Positions 19,329-28,360 of a stretch of 64,000 bases of DNA are shown here, piece by piece. Numbering within the stretch: position 1 is the stretch's first letter; each line of letters opens with the position of its first letter. Source of the stretch: JAFKFJ01 sp963786445 (GTDB lineage Bacteria; Pseudomonadota; Alphaproteobacteria; Acetobacterales; Acetobacteraceae); contig CAWAZU010000026.1 in NCBI GenBank assembly GCA_963786445.1, positions 62,001-126,000 on the forward strand. The letters run 5' to 3'. The position numbers were made by a program, and so were the translations under genes. Under the pieces are notes generated by a model that did no database searches, was not told where the DNA came from, and worked only from the letters and a program-made list of their open reading frames with translations.

Positions 19329-20596
19329 TGCGCCGGGTGCTGCTCTGGGTCGTGGTCGCCGCGCTGGTGGTGGCGCTGGCCTGGTGGGTCGCAGGGCTGC
19401 CGGGGACCGTGACGGTCGGCCTGTACGGCACCACGGTCACGCTGGCGACCTCGCTGGCGCTGGTCGGCGCCGCGCTGATCGTGCTTTGCCTCGTGCTGCT
19501 GCTGCGGCTGCTCGGCTGGATCGTCGCCACGCCGCGCCGGCTGCGGGCCCGGGGCGCGCGGCGGCGCCGCGAGGCCGGCGACCGCGCGGTGACGCGCACG
19601 CTGGTGGCGCTGGCGGCCGGCGAGGACGGCAATGCGCGGCGGGAGGCGATGCGCGCGCGGCGGCTGCTCGGCGACACGCCGCAGACGCTGCTGCTGGCCG
19701 CCGAGGCCGGGCGGCTGGCGCAGCGCGAAGACGAGGCGACCGGCCTCTACAAGCAGCTCGCCGCCCGCGACGACGCCGCCCTGCTGGGCTTGCGCGGCCT
19801 GTTCCGCCAGGCGGTGACGCGCGAGTCCTGGGACGAGGCGGCGGCGATCGCGCGGCGGGCCGAGGCGGTGCATCCCGGCGGCGCCTGGCTGCGCGAGGAG
19901 CGGGCGCAGCTTGCCGTGCGCACCGGCAACTGGACGCAGGCGCTGCAACTGGCGCCGCCCGACGCGCCGCGTGCCGCCTACGCCACCGCCGCCGCCGAGG
20001 CCGAGGCCGATGCGACGACGGCGCTGCGGCTGGCCAAGCGGGCGTGGCAGGACCATCCGGGCTTCGCCCCGGCGGCGCTGGCCTATGCGAAACGGCTGCG
20101 CGCGGCGGGGCACGAGGGGCGCGCGCTGCAAGTGATCCGCGAGGCCTGGCGCGACGGCCCGCAGCCCGACCTCGCCGCGTTCGCGCTGGCGCCGATCGAG
20201 GACAAGCTGGCGCGCATGCGCGAGGCCGGCCGCATCGCTGCCGCCCAGCCCGCGCATCCCGAGAGCCACCTGCTGCTTGCTCGCACGGCGCTCGATGCCG
20301 GGCTGACCGGCGAGGCGCGGCGCCATCTGGAGGCGGCACGGGCGGCGGGGCTGAACCAGCGCCGGGTGTGGCTGCTGCAGGCCGACCTGGAAGCGCAGGA
20401 GGGCGGCGAGAGCGAAGCCGGCCGCGCGGCGCAGCGGGAGGCGCTGCGCCGCGCCGCCGCGGCCGAGCCGGACCCGGCATGGCGCTGCGATGCCTGCGGC
20501 GCGGAGCAGGCCGGCTGGCTGCCGGTCTGCCCGGTGTGCCACGAAGCCGGCCGCGTGCGCTGGGGCATGCCGCGGCTCGCGCTGCCGGCGGCATGA
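19328..20596 (+). CDS. HemY-type tetratricopeptide membrane protein
   Basis: This 422-residue HemY N-terminal domain protein has two membrane helices in the first 65 residues (LLWVVVAALVVALAWWVAGL and LALVGAALIVLCLVLLL) and then a TPR-like helical body. It ends in a small zinc-ribbon-like segment with two CxxC pairs (CDACGAEQAGWLPVCPVC). It overlaps the previous gene as TGATG and closes the hem gene set. HemY proteins are linked by genome context to haem synthesis, but the biochemical role is uncertain. This is not the protoporphyrinogen oxidase also called HemY. Confidence 0.85.
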   Translation: MRRVLLWVVVAALVVALAWWVAGLPGTVTVGLYGTTVTLATSLALVGAALIVLCLVLLLRLLGWIVATPRRLRARGARRRREAGDRAVTRTLVALAAGEDGNARREAMRARRLLGDTPQTLLLAAEAGRLAQREDEATGLYKQLAARDDAALLGLRGLFRQAVTRESWDEAAAIARRAEAVHPGGAWLREERAQLAVRTGNWTQALQLAPPDAPRAAYATAAAEAEADATTALRLAKRAWQDHPGFAPAALAYAKRLRAAGHEGRALQVIREAWRDGPQPDLAAFALAPIEDKLARMREAGRIAAAQPAHPESHLLLARTALDAGLTGEARRHLEAARAAGLNQRRVWLLQADLEAQEGGESEAGRAAQREALRRAAAAEPDPAWRCDACGAEQAGWLPVCPVCHEAGRVRWGMPRLALPAA

Positions 20597-20620
20597 CCGC
20601 CGGAAGCTGCGAAAATCTCG

Positions 20621-20649
20621 TTGCGACACTGCGACACGCGCTTTAGCGT
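20621..20649 (+). promoter_or_regulatory. Candidate promoter of the 55-residue Gly/Ala/Lys/Pro gene
   Basis: TTGCGA, 17 bases and TAGCGT lie about 40 bases before the start codon of the small gene. The hexamers resemble those proposed at 7924-7952 and 9047-9075, but the ATCRAATTCG palindrome is missing. tgcgacac occurs twice in the spacer region. Confidence 0.35.
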
Positions 20650-20690
20650 GACCGTCCCGTAATGGGGGAACGCAATCAGGGGAGGCCGTA

Positions 20691-20858
20691 ATGGCAGGCG
20701 GTGGAGCAGGAACAGGAGCAGGCAAGCCGGCGGCAGGCAAGGGGGCGGCAGGCAAGCCAGGGGCGGGAGGCAAGGCGCCGGGGGCGTCGGGAGCGGGCGC
20801 GGCAGCGACTGCGGGGGCAGCCAAGCCGCCGGGCAAGCCGGGCAAGCCGGGCAAATAG
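20691..20858 (+). CDS. Small Gly/Ala/Lys/Pro-rich basic protein (55 residues)
   Basis: This small open frame is composed almost entirely of Gly, Ala, Lys and Pro and ends in repeated KPG units (PPGKPGKPGK). The only charged residues are lysines, so it is strongly basic. GGGGAGG lies 5 bases upstream of the ATG, and a promoter-like pair lies upstream, so expression is plausible. The composition recalls histone H1-like or collagen-like tails, suggesting nucleic-acid or polyanion binding; this is inference. It sits after hemY and converges on livM with 38 bases between stops. No homologue is recognised. Confidence 0.55.
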   Translation: MAGGGAGTGAGKPAAGKGAAGKPGAGGKAPGASGAGAAATAGAAKPPGKPGKPGK

Positions 20859-20896
20859 GCATGGCGGCGGCGCGGCCGACGCCGCGCCGCCGTTGC

Positions 20897-21832
20897 TCAG
20901 AGCGCCAGGCGCAGCCGGGTGCCGACCTCGCCGACGAGGCCGCGCCGGAACGCCAGCACGCAGGCGACGAAGATCACGCCCTGCGTCACCGTCACCCAGT
21001 CGCCGAACGGCGCCAGATAGGTCTCCAACGCGCCGAACAGCAGCGCGCCGACCACCGGGCCGAAAATCGTGCCGATGCCGCCGATCAGCGTGATCAGCAC
21101 CACCTCGCCCGACATCGACCAATGCACGTCGGTCAGCGTGGCGATGCCGAACACCTGCGACTTGGTGGCGCCCGCGACCCCGGCCAGCGCCGCCGACAGC
21201 ACGAACACAAGCAGCTTGTAGTCATCGACGCGGTAGCCGAGCGAGATCGCGCGCGGCTCGTTCTCGCGGATCGCCTGCAGCACCTGGCCGAACGGCGAGT
21301 GGATGATGCGGTGGATCAGCAGGAAGCCGCCGAGGAACACCGCCGCGACCAGCCAGTAGAGCGACATGTCCGCCTGCATCGAGAGCACGCCGAACAGCTT
21401 TGCGCGCGGCACCTGCTGGATGCCGTCCTCGCCGCCGGTGAACGCCGCCTCGGTGCAGAAGAAATACACCATCTCGGCCAGCGCCAGCGTGATCATGGCG
21501 AAGTAGATGCCCTGGCGGCGGATGGCGAGCCAGCCGAACACGAGACCGAGCGCGGCCCCCGTCAGCCCGCCGAGGATGATCACGAATTCCGCATCCAGGC
21601 CCCAGTGCTTCGCGGTCCAGGCGCCGATATAGCTGCCCATGCCGAAATACGCGGCCTGCCCGAACGACAGCAGCCCGACATAACCCGGCAGCAGGTTGAA
21701 GGCGCAGGCGAACAGCGCGAAGCACAGCACCTTCATCAGGAACACCGGGTACAGCACCGCCGGCCCGATGATGATGGCCGCCACCATCACCACGAACGCC
21801 GCCGCCTGCGCGCGCGGAATGCCCAGCGTCAT
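20897..21832 (-). CDS. livM: Branched-chain amino acid ABC transporter permease LivM
   Basis: This 311-residue LivM-type permease has about 9-10 membrane segments. Hallmarks are LLSFGQAAYFGMGSYIGAW near residues 54-72 and GGIGTIFGPVVGALLFG near 258-274. It should form the inner-membrane channel together with a LivH-type partner, but no livH gene is present in this cluster. It is the last gene of the minus-strand unit livG-livF-binding protein-binding protein-livM. Confidence 0.9.
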   Translation of the reverse strand: MTLGIPRAQAAAFVVMVAAIIIGPAVLYPVFLMKVLCFALFACAFNLLPGYVGLLSFGQAAYFGMGSYIGAWTAKHWGLDAEFVIILGGLTGAALGLVFGWLAIRRQGIYFAMITLALAEMVYFFCTEAAFTGGEDGIQQVPRAKLFGVLSMQADMSLYWLVAAVFLGGFLLIHRIIHSPFGQVLQAIRENEPRAISLGYRVDDYKLLVFVLSAALAGVAGATKSQVFGIATLTDVHWSMSGEVVLITLIGGIGTIFGPVVGALLFGALETYLAPFGDWVTVTQGVIFVACVLAFRRGLVGEVGTRLRLAL

Positions 21833-21857
21833 GCCGCCTGTCCCTGCCGAGCCTGCC

Positions 21858-23074
21858 TCATGTCTTGACGAAATAACAGCCGCCCTCGGCCAGCGGACGC
21901 CAGGCCTGGTCGGCCGGCGTGACCTGCGCGGTCTTGTAGTAGTCCCAGGGGCCGTGACTCTCGGCGGGCTTCTTCACCTCGAACAGGTAGCTCGGCACGA
22001 TCAGCAGCCCGTCCTCGCGGATGTGGGCCTTGTCCGAAGCAGTCGTCGTCGGTCGGCGTCGCCTTCATGCGGTTGACGATGCCCGCTCCGCTCTTCTTCG
22101 CCTCCGCGATGCCCATGTCGGCCACCGCTTTCAGGAAATGCAGCGTCGCGGCGTAGCAGCCGGCATGGATCATGTTCGGCCAGTTGTTCGGCGTCTTCGG
22201 CCGCACGCGCTCGGTGAAGGCGCGGGTGCGGTCGTTGAGGTCCCAGTAGAAGCTCTCCGTCAGCGTCAGGCCCTGAGCGGTCTGCAATCCCAGCGCATGC
22301 ACGTCGGTGATGAACATCAGCAGCGCCGCGATGCGCGCCTGCAGCCCGAACTCCTTGGCCTGCTTGATGCTGTTGACCGTGTCGGCGCCGGCGTTGCACA
22401 GGCCGAGCACCTTCGCCCCGCTCGCCTGCGCCTGGAGGAGAAACGCGGAGAAATCCGAGGTGCCGGGGAACGGATAGGCCGAGGCGCCGAGCACCTTGCC
22501 GCCGGCCGCCTGGATGAACGACGTGGCGTCGCGCTGCAACTGATGGCCGAACACGTAGTCGGCGGTGATGAAATACCAGGTGTCGCCGCCGGCGCGCACC
22601 GTGGCCCCGCCGGTCGATTTCGCCAGCATGTAGGTGTCGTACGACCAGTGCACGATGCAGGGCGCGCACTGCTTGCCGGTGAGGTCGGCGGTGGCGGCGC
22701 CGACATTGAGATAGGCGCTGGTCCTTCTCCTTCGCCACCGCGCCGACCGCGAGCCCGACCGACGACGTGGGCACGTCCAGGATCATGTCCACGCCCTGCG
22801 TGTCGTACCACTGCCGCGCGATGCCGGCGCCGAGGTCGGGCTTGTTTTGGTGGTCGGCGAAGATCACATCGACATCGAAGCCGTGCGCGCCGAACTCCTG
22901 CACCGCCTGCTTCGCGCAGACCACTGAGGTGGGGCCGCCGGTGTTGCGGTACGGTCCCGACTGGTCGTTAAGCACGCCGATGCGGATTTTCGGTGCCTGC
23001 GCGCGCACGCGCGCGGCGGGCAGCGCAGCGGCGGCGGCAGCGCCGCCGAGCACCGCGCGACGGGACAGGGTCAT
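21858..23074 (-). pseudogene. LIV-type ABC substrate-binding protein, copy 1, two frameshifts
   Basis: This gene is a paralogue of the intact one upstream (23088-24317). The start at 23074 encodes a twin-arginine-like signal (MTLSRRAVLGG), then a periplasmic binding protein of the Leu/Ile/Val family. The frame breaks at about 22716 (one extra base near ggcgctgg) and again at about 22033 (one extra t in cttgtccgaag, where the paralogue has cttgccgaag). With both bases removed the product is 404 residues and aligns with copy 2 to its end (EGGCYFVKT against DGGCPLVKS). Two independent +1 errors in an otherwise conserved gene suggest sequence mistakes, though pseudogenisation after duplication cannot be excluded. 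The ligand is unknown. Confidence 0.82.
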
Positions 23075-23087
23075 CGCCGCGCCCCGC

Positions 23088-24317
23088 TCAGCTCTTGACC
23101 AGCGGGCAGCCGCCGTCCTTGAGCGGCCGGAACGCCTGGTCCGCCGGGATGGTGGCGCGGAGATTGTAGTAGTCCCAGGGCTTCTTGCTCTCGGCCGGCG
23201 TCTTCACCTGGAACAGATAGGCCGGGTGCAGCTTGCGCCCGTCCACGCGGATGCTGCCCTTGCCGAAGCAGTCGTCGTCGGTCGGCGTCGCCTTCATGCG
23301 CGCGACGGTGGCCGCGCCGTCCTTCTTCGCCTCGGCAATCCCCATCGCGCTCGCCACCTTGAGGTAGTCGAGCGCCGCGGAATAATCGCCGGCCTGGCCC
23401 ATGCCGGCGCGCACGTTCGGCACCTTCGCCCACAGCCGCTCGGAGAAGGCACGCGTGCGGTCGTTGAGGTCCCAGTAGAACGACGAGGAGATCACCAGCC
23501 CCTGCGCGGTCGCCAACCCCAGGCTATGCACGTCCGAGATGAACACCAGCAGCCCGGCCAGCGTCTGCTTGATGCCGAACTCCTTGGCCTGCTTGATGCT
23601 GTTGATGGTGTCGGCACCGGCATTGGCGAAGCCGATCACTTTGGCGCCGCTCGCCTGCGCCTGCAGCAGGAAGCTGGAGAAGTCGCTGGTGCCGGGGAAC
23701 GGGTAGGCCGAGCTGCCGAGCACTTTTCCGCCGGCGCTGAGCACGAACTGGCTGGTGTCGCGCTGCAGGGCATGGCCGAAGGCGTAGTCGGCGGTGATGA
23801 AATACCAGGACGTGCCGCCGGTCTTGACCAGCGCGCTGCCGGTCGCGTGCGCCAGCATCCAGGTGTCGTACGACCAGTGGATCGTGTTGGCGTTGCACGC
23901 CTTGCCCGTCAGGTCCGACGTGCCGGGGTTGCTCGGCAGGAAGACCTTGTTCTTCTCCTTCGCCACGCCCGAGACCGCCAGCGCGACGCCGGAGTTGGGC
24001 ACGTCGAGGATGACATCGACGCCGTCGCGGTCGAACCATTGCCGCGCGATGCCGGCACCGATATCGGGCTTGTTCTGGTGGTCGGCCTGGATCACCTCGA
24101 CCGTGATGCCTTTCGCCGCGGCGCCGAAATCGGCGACCGCAAGACGGGCGCAGTCGGTGGCGAGCGGCCCGCCAATGTCCTTGTAGGGGCCTGAAAGATC
24201 GGTCAGCACGCCGAATTTCAGCGTCGGTCCGGCGGCACGCGCGCGCCGCAGCGGCAGCGCTGCGGCGGCGGCCGCGCCGGCGGCGCTCGCGATCAGGTCT
24301 CGGCGGGTGGGATTCAT
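23088..24317 (-). CDS. LIV-type ABC substrate-binding protein, copy 2
   Basis: This 409-residue periplasmic binding protein (Peripla_BP_6 type) starts with a twin-arginine-like signal (MNPTRRDLIASAAG). The mature part opens LKFGVLTDLSGPYKDIGG, typical of amide or branched-chain amino acid ligands in these families. WSYDTWMLAHATG and ADYAFGHALQRD are shared with its neighbour. It delivers its ligand to the LivM/LivF/LivG transporter. The LIV family also binds amides, urea and aromatic acids, so the ligand is not settled. It lies 30 bases after livF. Confidence 0.88.
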   Translation of the reverse strand: MNPTRRDLIASAAGAAAAAALPLRRARAAGPTLKFGVLTDLSGPYKDIGGPLATDCARLAVADFGAAAKGITVEVIQADHQNKPDIGAGIARQWFDRDGVDVILDVPNSGVALAVSGVAKEKNKVFLPSNPGTSDLTGKACNANTIHWSYDTWMLAHATGSALVKTGGTSWYFITADYAFGHALQRDTSQFVLSAGGKVLGSSAYPFPGTSDFSSFLLQAQASGAKVIGFANAGADTINSIKQAKEFGIKQTLAGLLVFISDVHSLGLATAQGLVISSSFYWDLNDRTRAFSERLWAKVPNVRAGMGQAGDYSAALDYLKVASAMGIAEAKKDGAATVARMKATPTDDDCFGKGSIRVDGRKLHPAYLFQVKTPAESKKPWDYYNLRATIPADQAFRPLKDGGCPLVKS

Positions 24318-24347
24318 CGTTCGTCTCCTCTCGATCAGGGTCCCGGG

Positions 24348-25065
<718 letters not shown>

Positions 25066-25082
<17 letters not shown>

Positions 25083-25833
25083 TCCCGGCCTCGCTGCCGA
25101 GATAGGCGGCGATGACCTCTTCGTTGCGCGAGACGCTGGCGTAGTCGCCCTCGGCCAGCACGCGCCCGCGCGTCAGCACGGTGATGCGGTCGCACAGTCC
25201 TTCCACGACCGAAAGGTTGTGCTCGACCATCAGGATGGTGCGCCCGGTCCGGACGCGGCGGATCAGGGCGACGATGCGCTCCACGTCGGCGTGCGCCATG
25301 CCGGCGGTGGGTTCGTCGAGCAGCAGCATCTCCGGATCGAGCGCGAGCGTGGTCGCGATCTCCAGCGCTCGCTTGCGGCCGTAGGAAAGCTGCACCGCCG
25401 GGACCGCGGCGAAGTCGCCCAGCCCGACTTCGTCGAGCAGCGCCAGCGCGCGGGCGTTGAAGACGTCGAGTGCCGATTCGGAGCGCCAGAAATCGAAGCT
25501 GCCGCCGCGCGCCCGTTGCAGTGCGATGCGCACGTTCTGCAGCGCCGTCAGGTGCGAAAACACCGCCGAGATCTGGAAGCTACGCACCAGGCCGAGCCGC
25601 GCCACCGCGGCGGGTTTCAATCCGGTAATGTCGCGGCCCTTGAAGCGGATGCTGCCGCGGCTGGGCGGCAGGAATTTCGTCAGCAGGTTGAAGCAGGTGG
25701 TCTTGCCGGCGCCGTTCGGCCCGATCAGGGCGTGGATCGTGCCCGCCGCGACCCGCAGATCGACGTCGTTGACCGCGACGAAGCCGCGGAACTCCTTTGT
25801 CAGCCCGCTGGTCTCCAGGATGGCTTCGGACAC
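25066..25833 (-). CDS. livG: Branched-chain amino acid ABC transporter ATP-binding protein LivG
   Basis: This 255-residue ATPase has Walker A GPNGAGKTTCFNLLTK, the LivG-type signature LSYGRKRALEIATTLA and Walker B PEMLLLDEPTAGM. The C-terminal extension ending YLGSEAGSA is typical of LivG. The GTG at 25833 has GGGGAGG about 9 bases upstream and was preferred to longer frames. It is the first gene of the LIV unit; the 89-base gap to the GH15 stop probably carries its promoter. Confidence 0.92.
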
Positions 25834-25922
25834 CCCGGACGCCCTCCCCGGAAATTGCCGTCCGCGCGGTGCTTTGCACATGCCGGACGCTGGCACAAGC
25901 CCGACCGGCGCACGGCGCATGG

Positions 25923-27746
25923 CTATGGCGAGGCGCGCTGCTCCACCGGCCCGCCGTCGTGCAGCGCGAATGCCGTGCCGATCAACCCGACATGGCTGAA
26001 CGCCTGCGGGAAATTGCCGACCAGGCCGCCGCGGTGCGGGTCGTACTCCTCGGCCAGCAGTCCGACATCGTTGCGCACGGCAAGCAGCCGGCGGAACAGC
26101 GCCTCGGCGTCGTCGCGCCGGCCTTGCAGGGCATAGTTGTCGGCGAGCCAAAAACTGCACGCGAGAAAGGCGCCCTCGCCGGCCGGCAGCCCGTCGGCGC
26201 CGCGCCCGGTGTCGTAGCGCAGCACGAAGCCGTCCGACATCAGCTCGCGCTCGACGGCGGCGACGGTGCCGAGCACGCGCGGATCGTCGGCGGGCAGGAA
26301 GTTGACCAGCGGGATCATCAGCGTGCTGGCGTCGAGGTCCTTCGAGCCGAAGCTCTGGACGAAGCTGTTGCGCTCGGCGTCAAAACCGTCGCGGCAGATG
26401 ATGGCGTGCATCTCGGCGTGCAGCTTGCGCCAGCGGTCGAGCGGCGCCGGCAGGCCGAAATGTTCGGCGCTGCGGATGGCGCGGTCGAACGCCACCCAGG
26501 CCATCACACGCGACAGCGTGAACGGCCGGCGTCCGCCGCGCACTTCCCAGATGCCCTCGTCGGGCAGCTGCCAGATCTGTTCCAGGTGATCGAGCAGGCC
26601 GCACTGCAAATCCCAGCTTGCCGGCGGCGCCACCAGCCCGCCCTCGCGCGCCTGGTGCAGCGCGTCCATCACCTCGCCATAGACGTCGAGCTGCAATTGC
26701 GCGTGGGCGGCGTTGCCGATGCGCACCGGCCGCGAACCCTGGTAGCCGGCGAGCCAGTCCGCCTCCCACTCGCGCAGGTGCCGCTCGCCGCCGAGGCCGT
26801 ACATGATCTGGATCTGGTCCGGCCGTCCGGCCACCGAGCGGTGCAGCCAGTCGCGCCAGGCCTGCGCCTCCTCGAAATAGCCGGCGTGCATGAAGGCGAG
26901 CAGCGTCAGCGTCGCGTCGCGCAGCCAGCAGTAGCGGTAGTCCCAGTTGCGCGGCCCGCCGATCTGCTCGGGCAGGCTGGTGGTGGGGGCGGCGACGATG
27001 CCGCCGGTCGGGTGATAGGTCAGCGCCTTCAGCGTGATCAGGCTGCGCAGCACCGCCTCGCGGTGCGGGCCGCGGTAGCGGCAGCGGCGGCTCCAGCGCG
27101 TCCAGAACTGCCGCGTCTCGGCCAGCACCGCGCGCGCATCGAGCGGTTTGGGCGGCCGCAGGTGGCTCGGGCCGTGGGTCAGCACGAAGGGAACCGTCTG
27201 CCCCTCGTGGACCGTGAAGTCGGCGAACGTGATGAAATCCTCGCCCGCCAGCGGGACCGGGGTGCGCAGCACCGCCATCTCCGGCCCGGCGACCGCGCTG
27301 ATGCCGCCACCGTCCGGCAACTGCGTGACCCAGGGCACCGCGGCGCCGAAGTCGAAGCGCAGCGCCAGCGCCATGCGCATGTCGAGCTTGCCGCGCCGTC
27401 CCTCGACCAGCCGCACGATCGAGGAGGCGTGATTGCCGACCGGCATGAAGTCGGTCACCGCCGCCTCGCCGGCTTCGGTCGCGAACACCGTCTCCAGCAC
27501 CACCGAGCCGTCGAGGTAGTGCCGGCGGACGTTTGCGTCCGGATCGGCCGGGGCGAGGCGCCAGCTGCCGTTGTCGGGCGTGCCGAGCAGGGCGCAGAGG
27601 CAGGCGGCGCTGTCGAAGCGCGGCCAGCACAGCCAGTCGATCGCGCCGGCGCGGCTCACCAGGGCGGCGGTGGCGCAGTCGCCGATCAGTGCATAATCCG
27701 CGATCGGCGCCGGCCCGCTGCCGAGGAACTCCCGCGCCTTCCCCAT
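25923..27746 (-). CDS. Glycoside hydrolase family 15 protein (glucoamylase/trehalase-like)
   Basis: This 607-residue cytosolic protein of the GH15 family has an N-terminal beta domain (DYALIGDCATAALVSRAGAI at ~17-36) and a C-terminal alpha/alpha barrel. The barrel motifs are GGPRNWDYRYCWLRDA, GERHLREWEADW and AEEYDPHRGGLVGNFPQAF; the latter two carry glutamates in the expected acid/base regions. The bacterial group includes trehalases and glucoamylases, so the substrate is an alpha-glucan or trehalose. There is no signal peptide. It starts 4 bases after the stop of the small secreted-protein gene, so the two are probably cotranscribed. Confidence 0.9.
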   Translation of the reverse strand: MGKAREFLGSGPAPIADYALIGDCATAALVSRAGAIDWLCWPRFDSAACLCALLGTPDNGSWRLAPADPDANVRRHYLDGSVVLETVFATEAGEAAVTDFMPVGNHASSIVRLVEGRRGKLDMRMALALRFDFGAAVPWVTQLPDGGGISAVAGPEMAVLRTPVPLAGEDFITFADFTVHEGQTVPFVLTHGPSHLRPPKPLDARAVLAETRQFWTRWSRRCRYRGPHREAVLRSLITLKALTYHPTGGIVAAPTTSLPEQIGGPRNWDYRYCWLRDATLTLLAFMHAGYFEEAQAWRDWLHRSVAGRPDQIQIMYGLGGERHLREWEADWLAGYQGSRPVRIGNAAHAQLQLDVYGEVMDALHQAREGGLVAPPASWDLQCGLLDHLEQIWQLPDEGIWEVRGGRRPFTLSRVMAWVAFDRAIRSAEHFGLPAPLDRWRKLHAEMHAIICRDGFDAERNSFVQSFGSKDLDASTLMIPLVNFLPADDPRVLGTVAAVERELMSDGFVLRYDTGRGADGLPAGEGAFLACSFWLADNYALQGRRDDAEALFRRLLAVRNDVGLLAEEYDPHRGGLVGNFPQAFSHVGLIGTAFALHDGGPVEQRASP

Positions 27747-27750
27747 CCGC

Positions 27751-28122
27751 TCAGCCGACCCGCCCGGCCGCGCGACCGCTGTTGGTCGGGCAGGAACACG
27801 GCGCGCCGACTGCGGCCGGGGCGGCGAGCGGGCAGACATAGGCGCCGGCGTGGCAGGCCGGGCCGCCGGCATTCTCCGGACCGCCATAGCCATTGCCGGG
27901 CGGCGGGCCGGCATAGCCCGACGGCGGGCCGTAGGCCGCGGGCGGCGGGGCATAGACCACCGCCGGCGGCGCATAGACCACCGGCGGCGGGTAGTAGTAG
28001 AAGGGCGCGACCGCCGGGAAGCCGAAGAACACCCCGCCGCGCCACCAGGCGTGCGCGGGCGCGGCAAGCGCCGCCAGTGCCACCAGGGCGGCCAGCAGCC
28101 GAGCGGCAAGCGGATGTCTCAT
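27751..28122 (-). CDS. Small secreted Pro/Tyr-rich protein with Cys-rich tail
   Basis: This 123-residue protein has a clear signal peptide (MRHPLAARLLAALVALAALA, cleavage near APAHA-WW), then a Trp/Phe/Tyr/Pro-rich segment (FYYYPPPVVYAPPAVVYAPP) and a tail with four cysteines (PACHAGAYVCPL, GAPCSCP). I recall similar tails in small exported proteins of Acetobacteraceae, but no function is known to me. The stop lies 4 bases before the GH15 start, so they probably share a transcript. A cell-envelope structural role is a guess. Confidence 0.7.
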   Translation of the reverse strand: MRHPLAARLLAALVALAALAAPAHAWWRGGVFFGFPAVAPFYYYPPPVVYAPPAVVYAPPPAAYGPPSGYAGPPPGNGYGGPENAGGPACHAGAYVCPLAAPAAVGAPCSCPTNSGRAAGRVG

Positions 28123-28360
28123 GGTCACACCGTCCACGCGTGTTGAACCAGCGTGCCGCACAGCATAGGCCGTCCGGGCGAATGGCGCACCTGCCAAGAA
28201 TGCGGCTTTGCCGACGGCGGACAACCTTGACTTCCGGCCGGCGTTTCCGGATATGGGCGATGCGGCGTTCCGACACGGCGCGCATTCGGTGCGCCGTCCT
28301 GGCGCATTCCCGCTCCCGCGCCGCAGTGGAAGCACATCCGATTTGACCGACACCGTCCCG

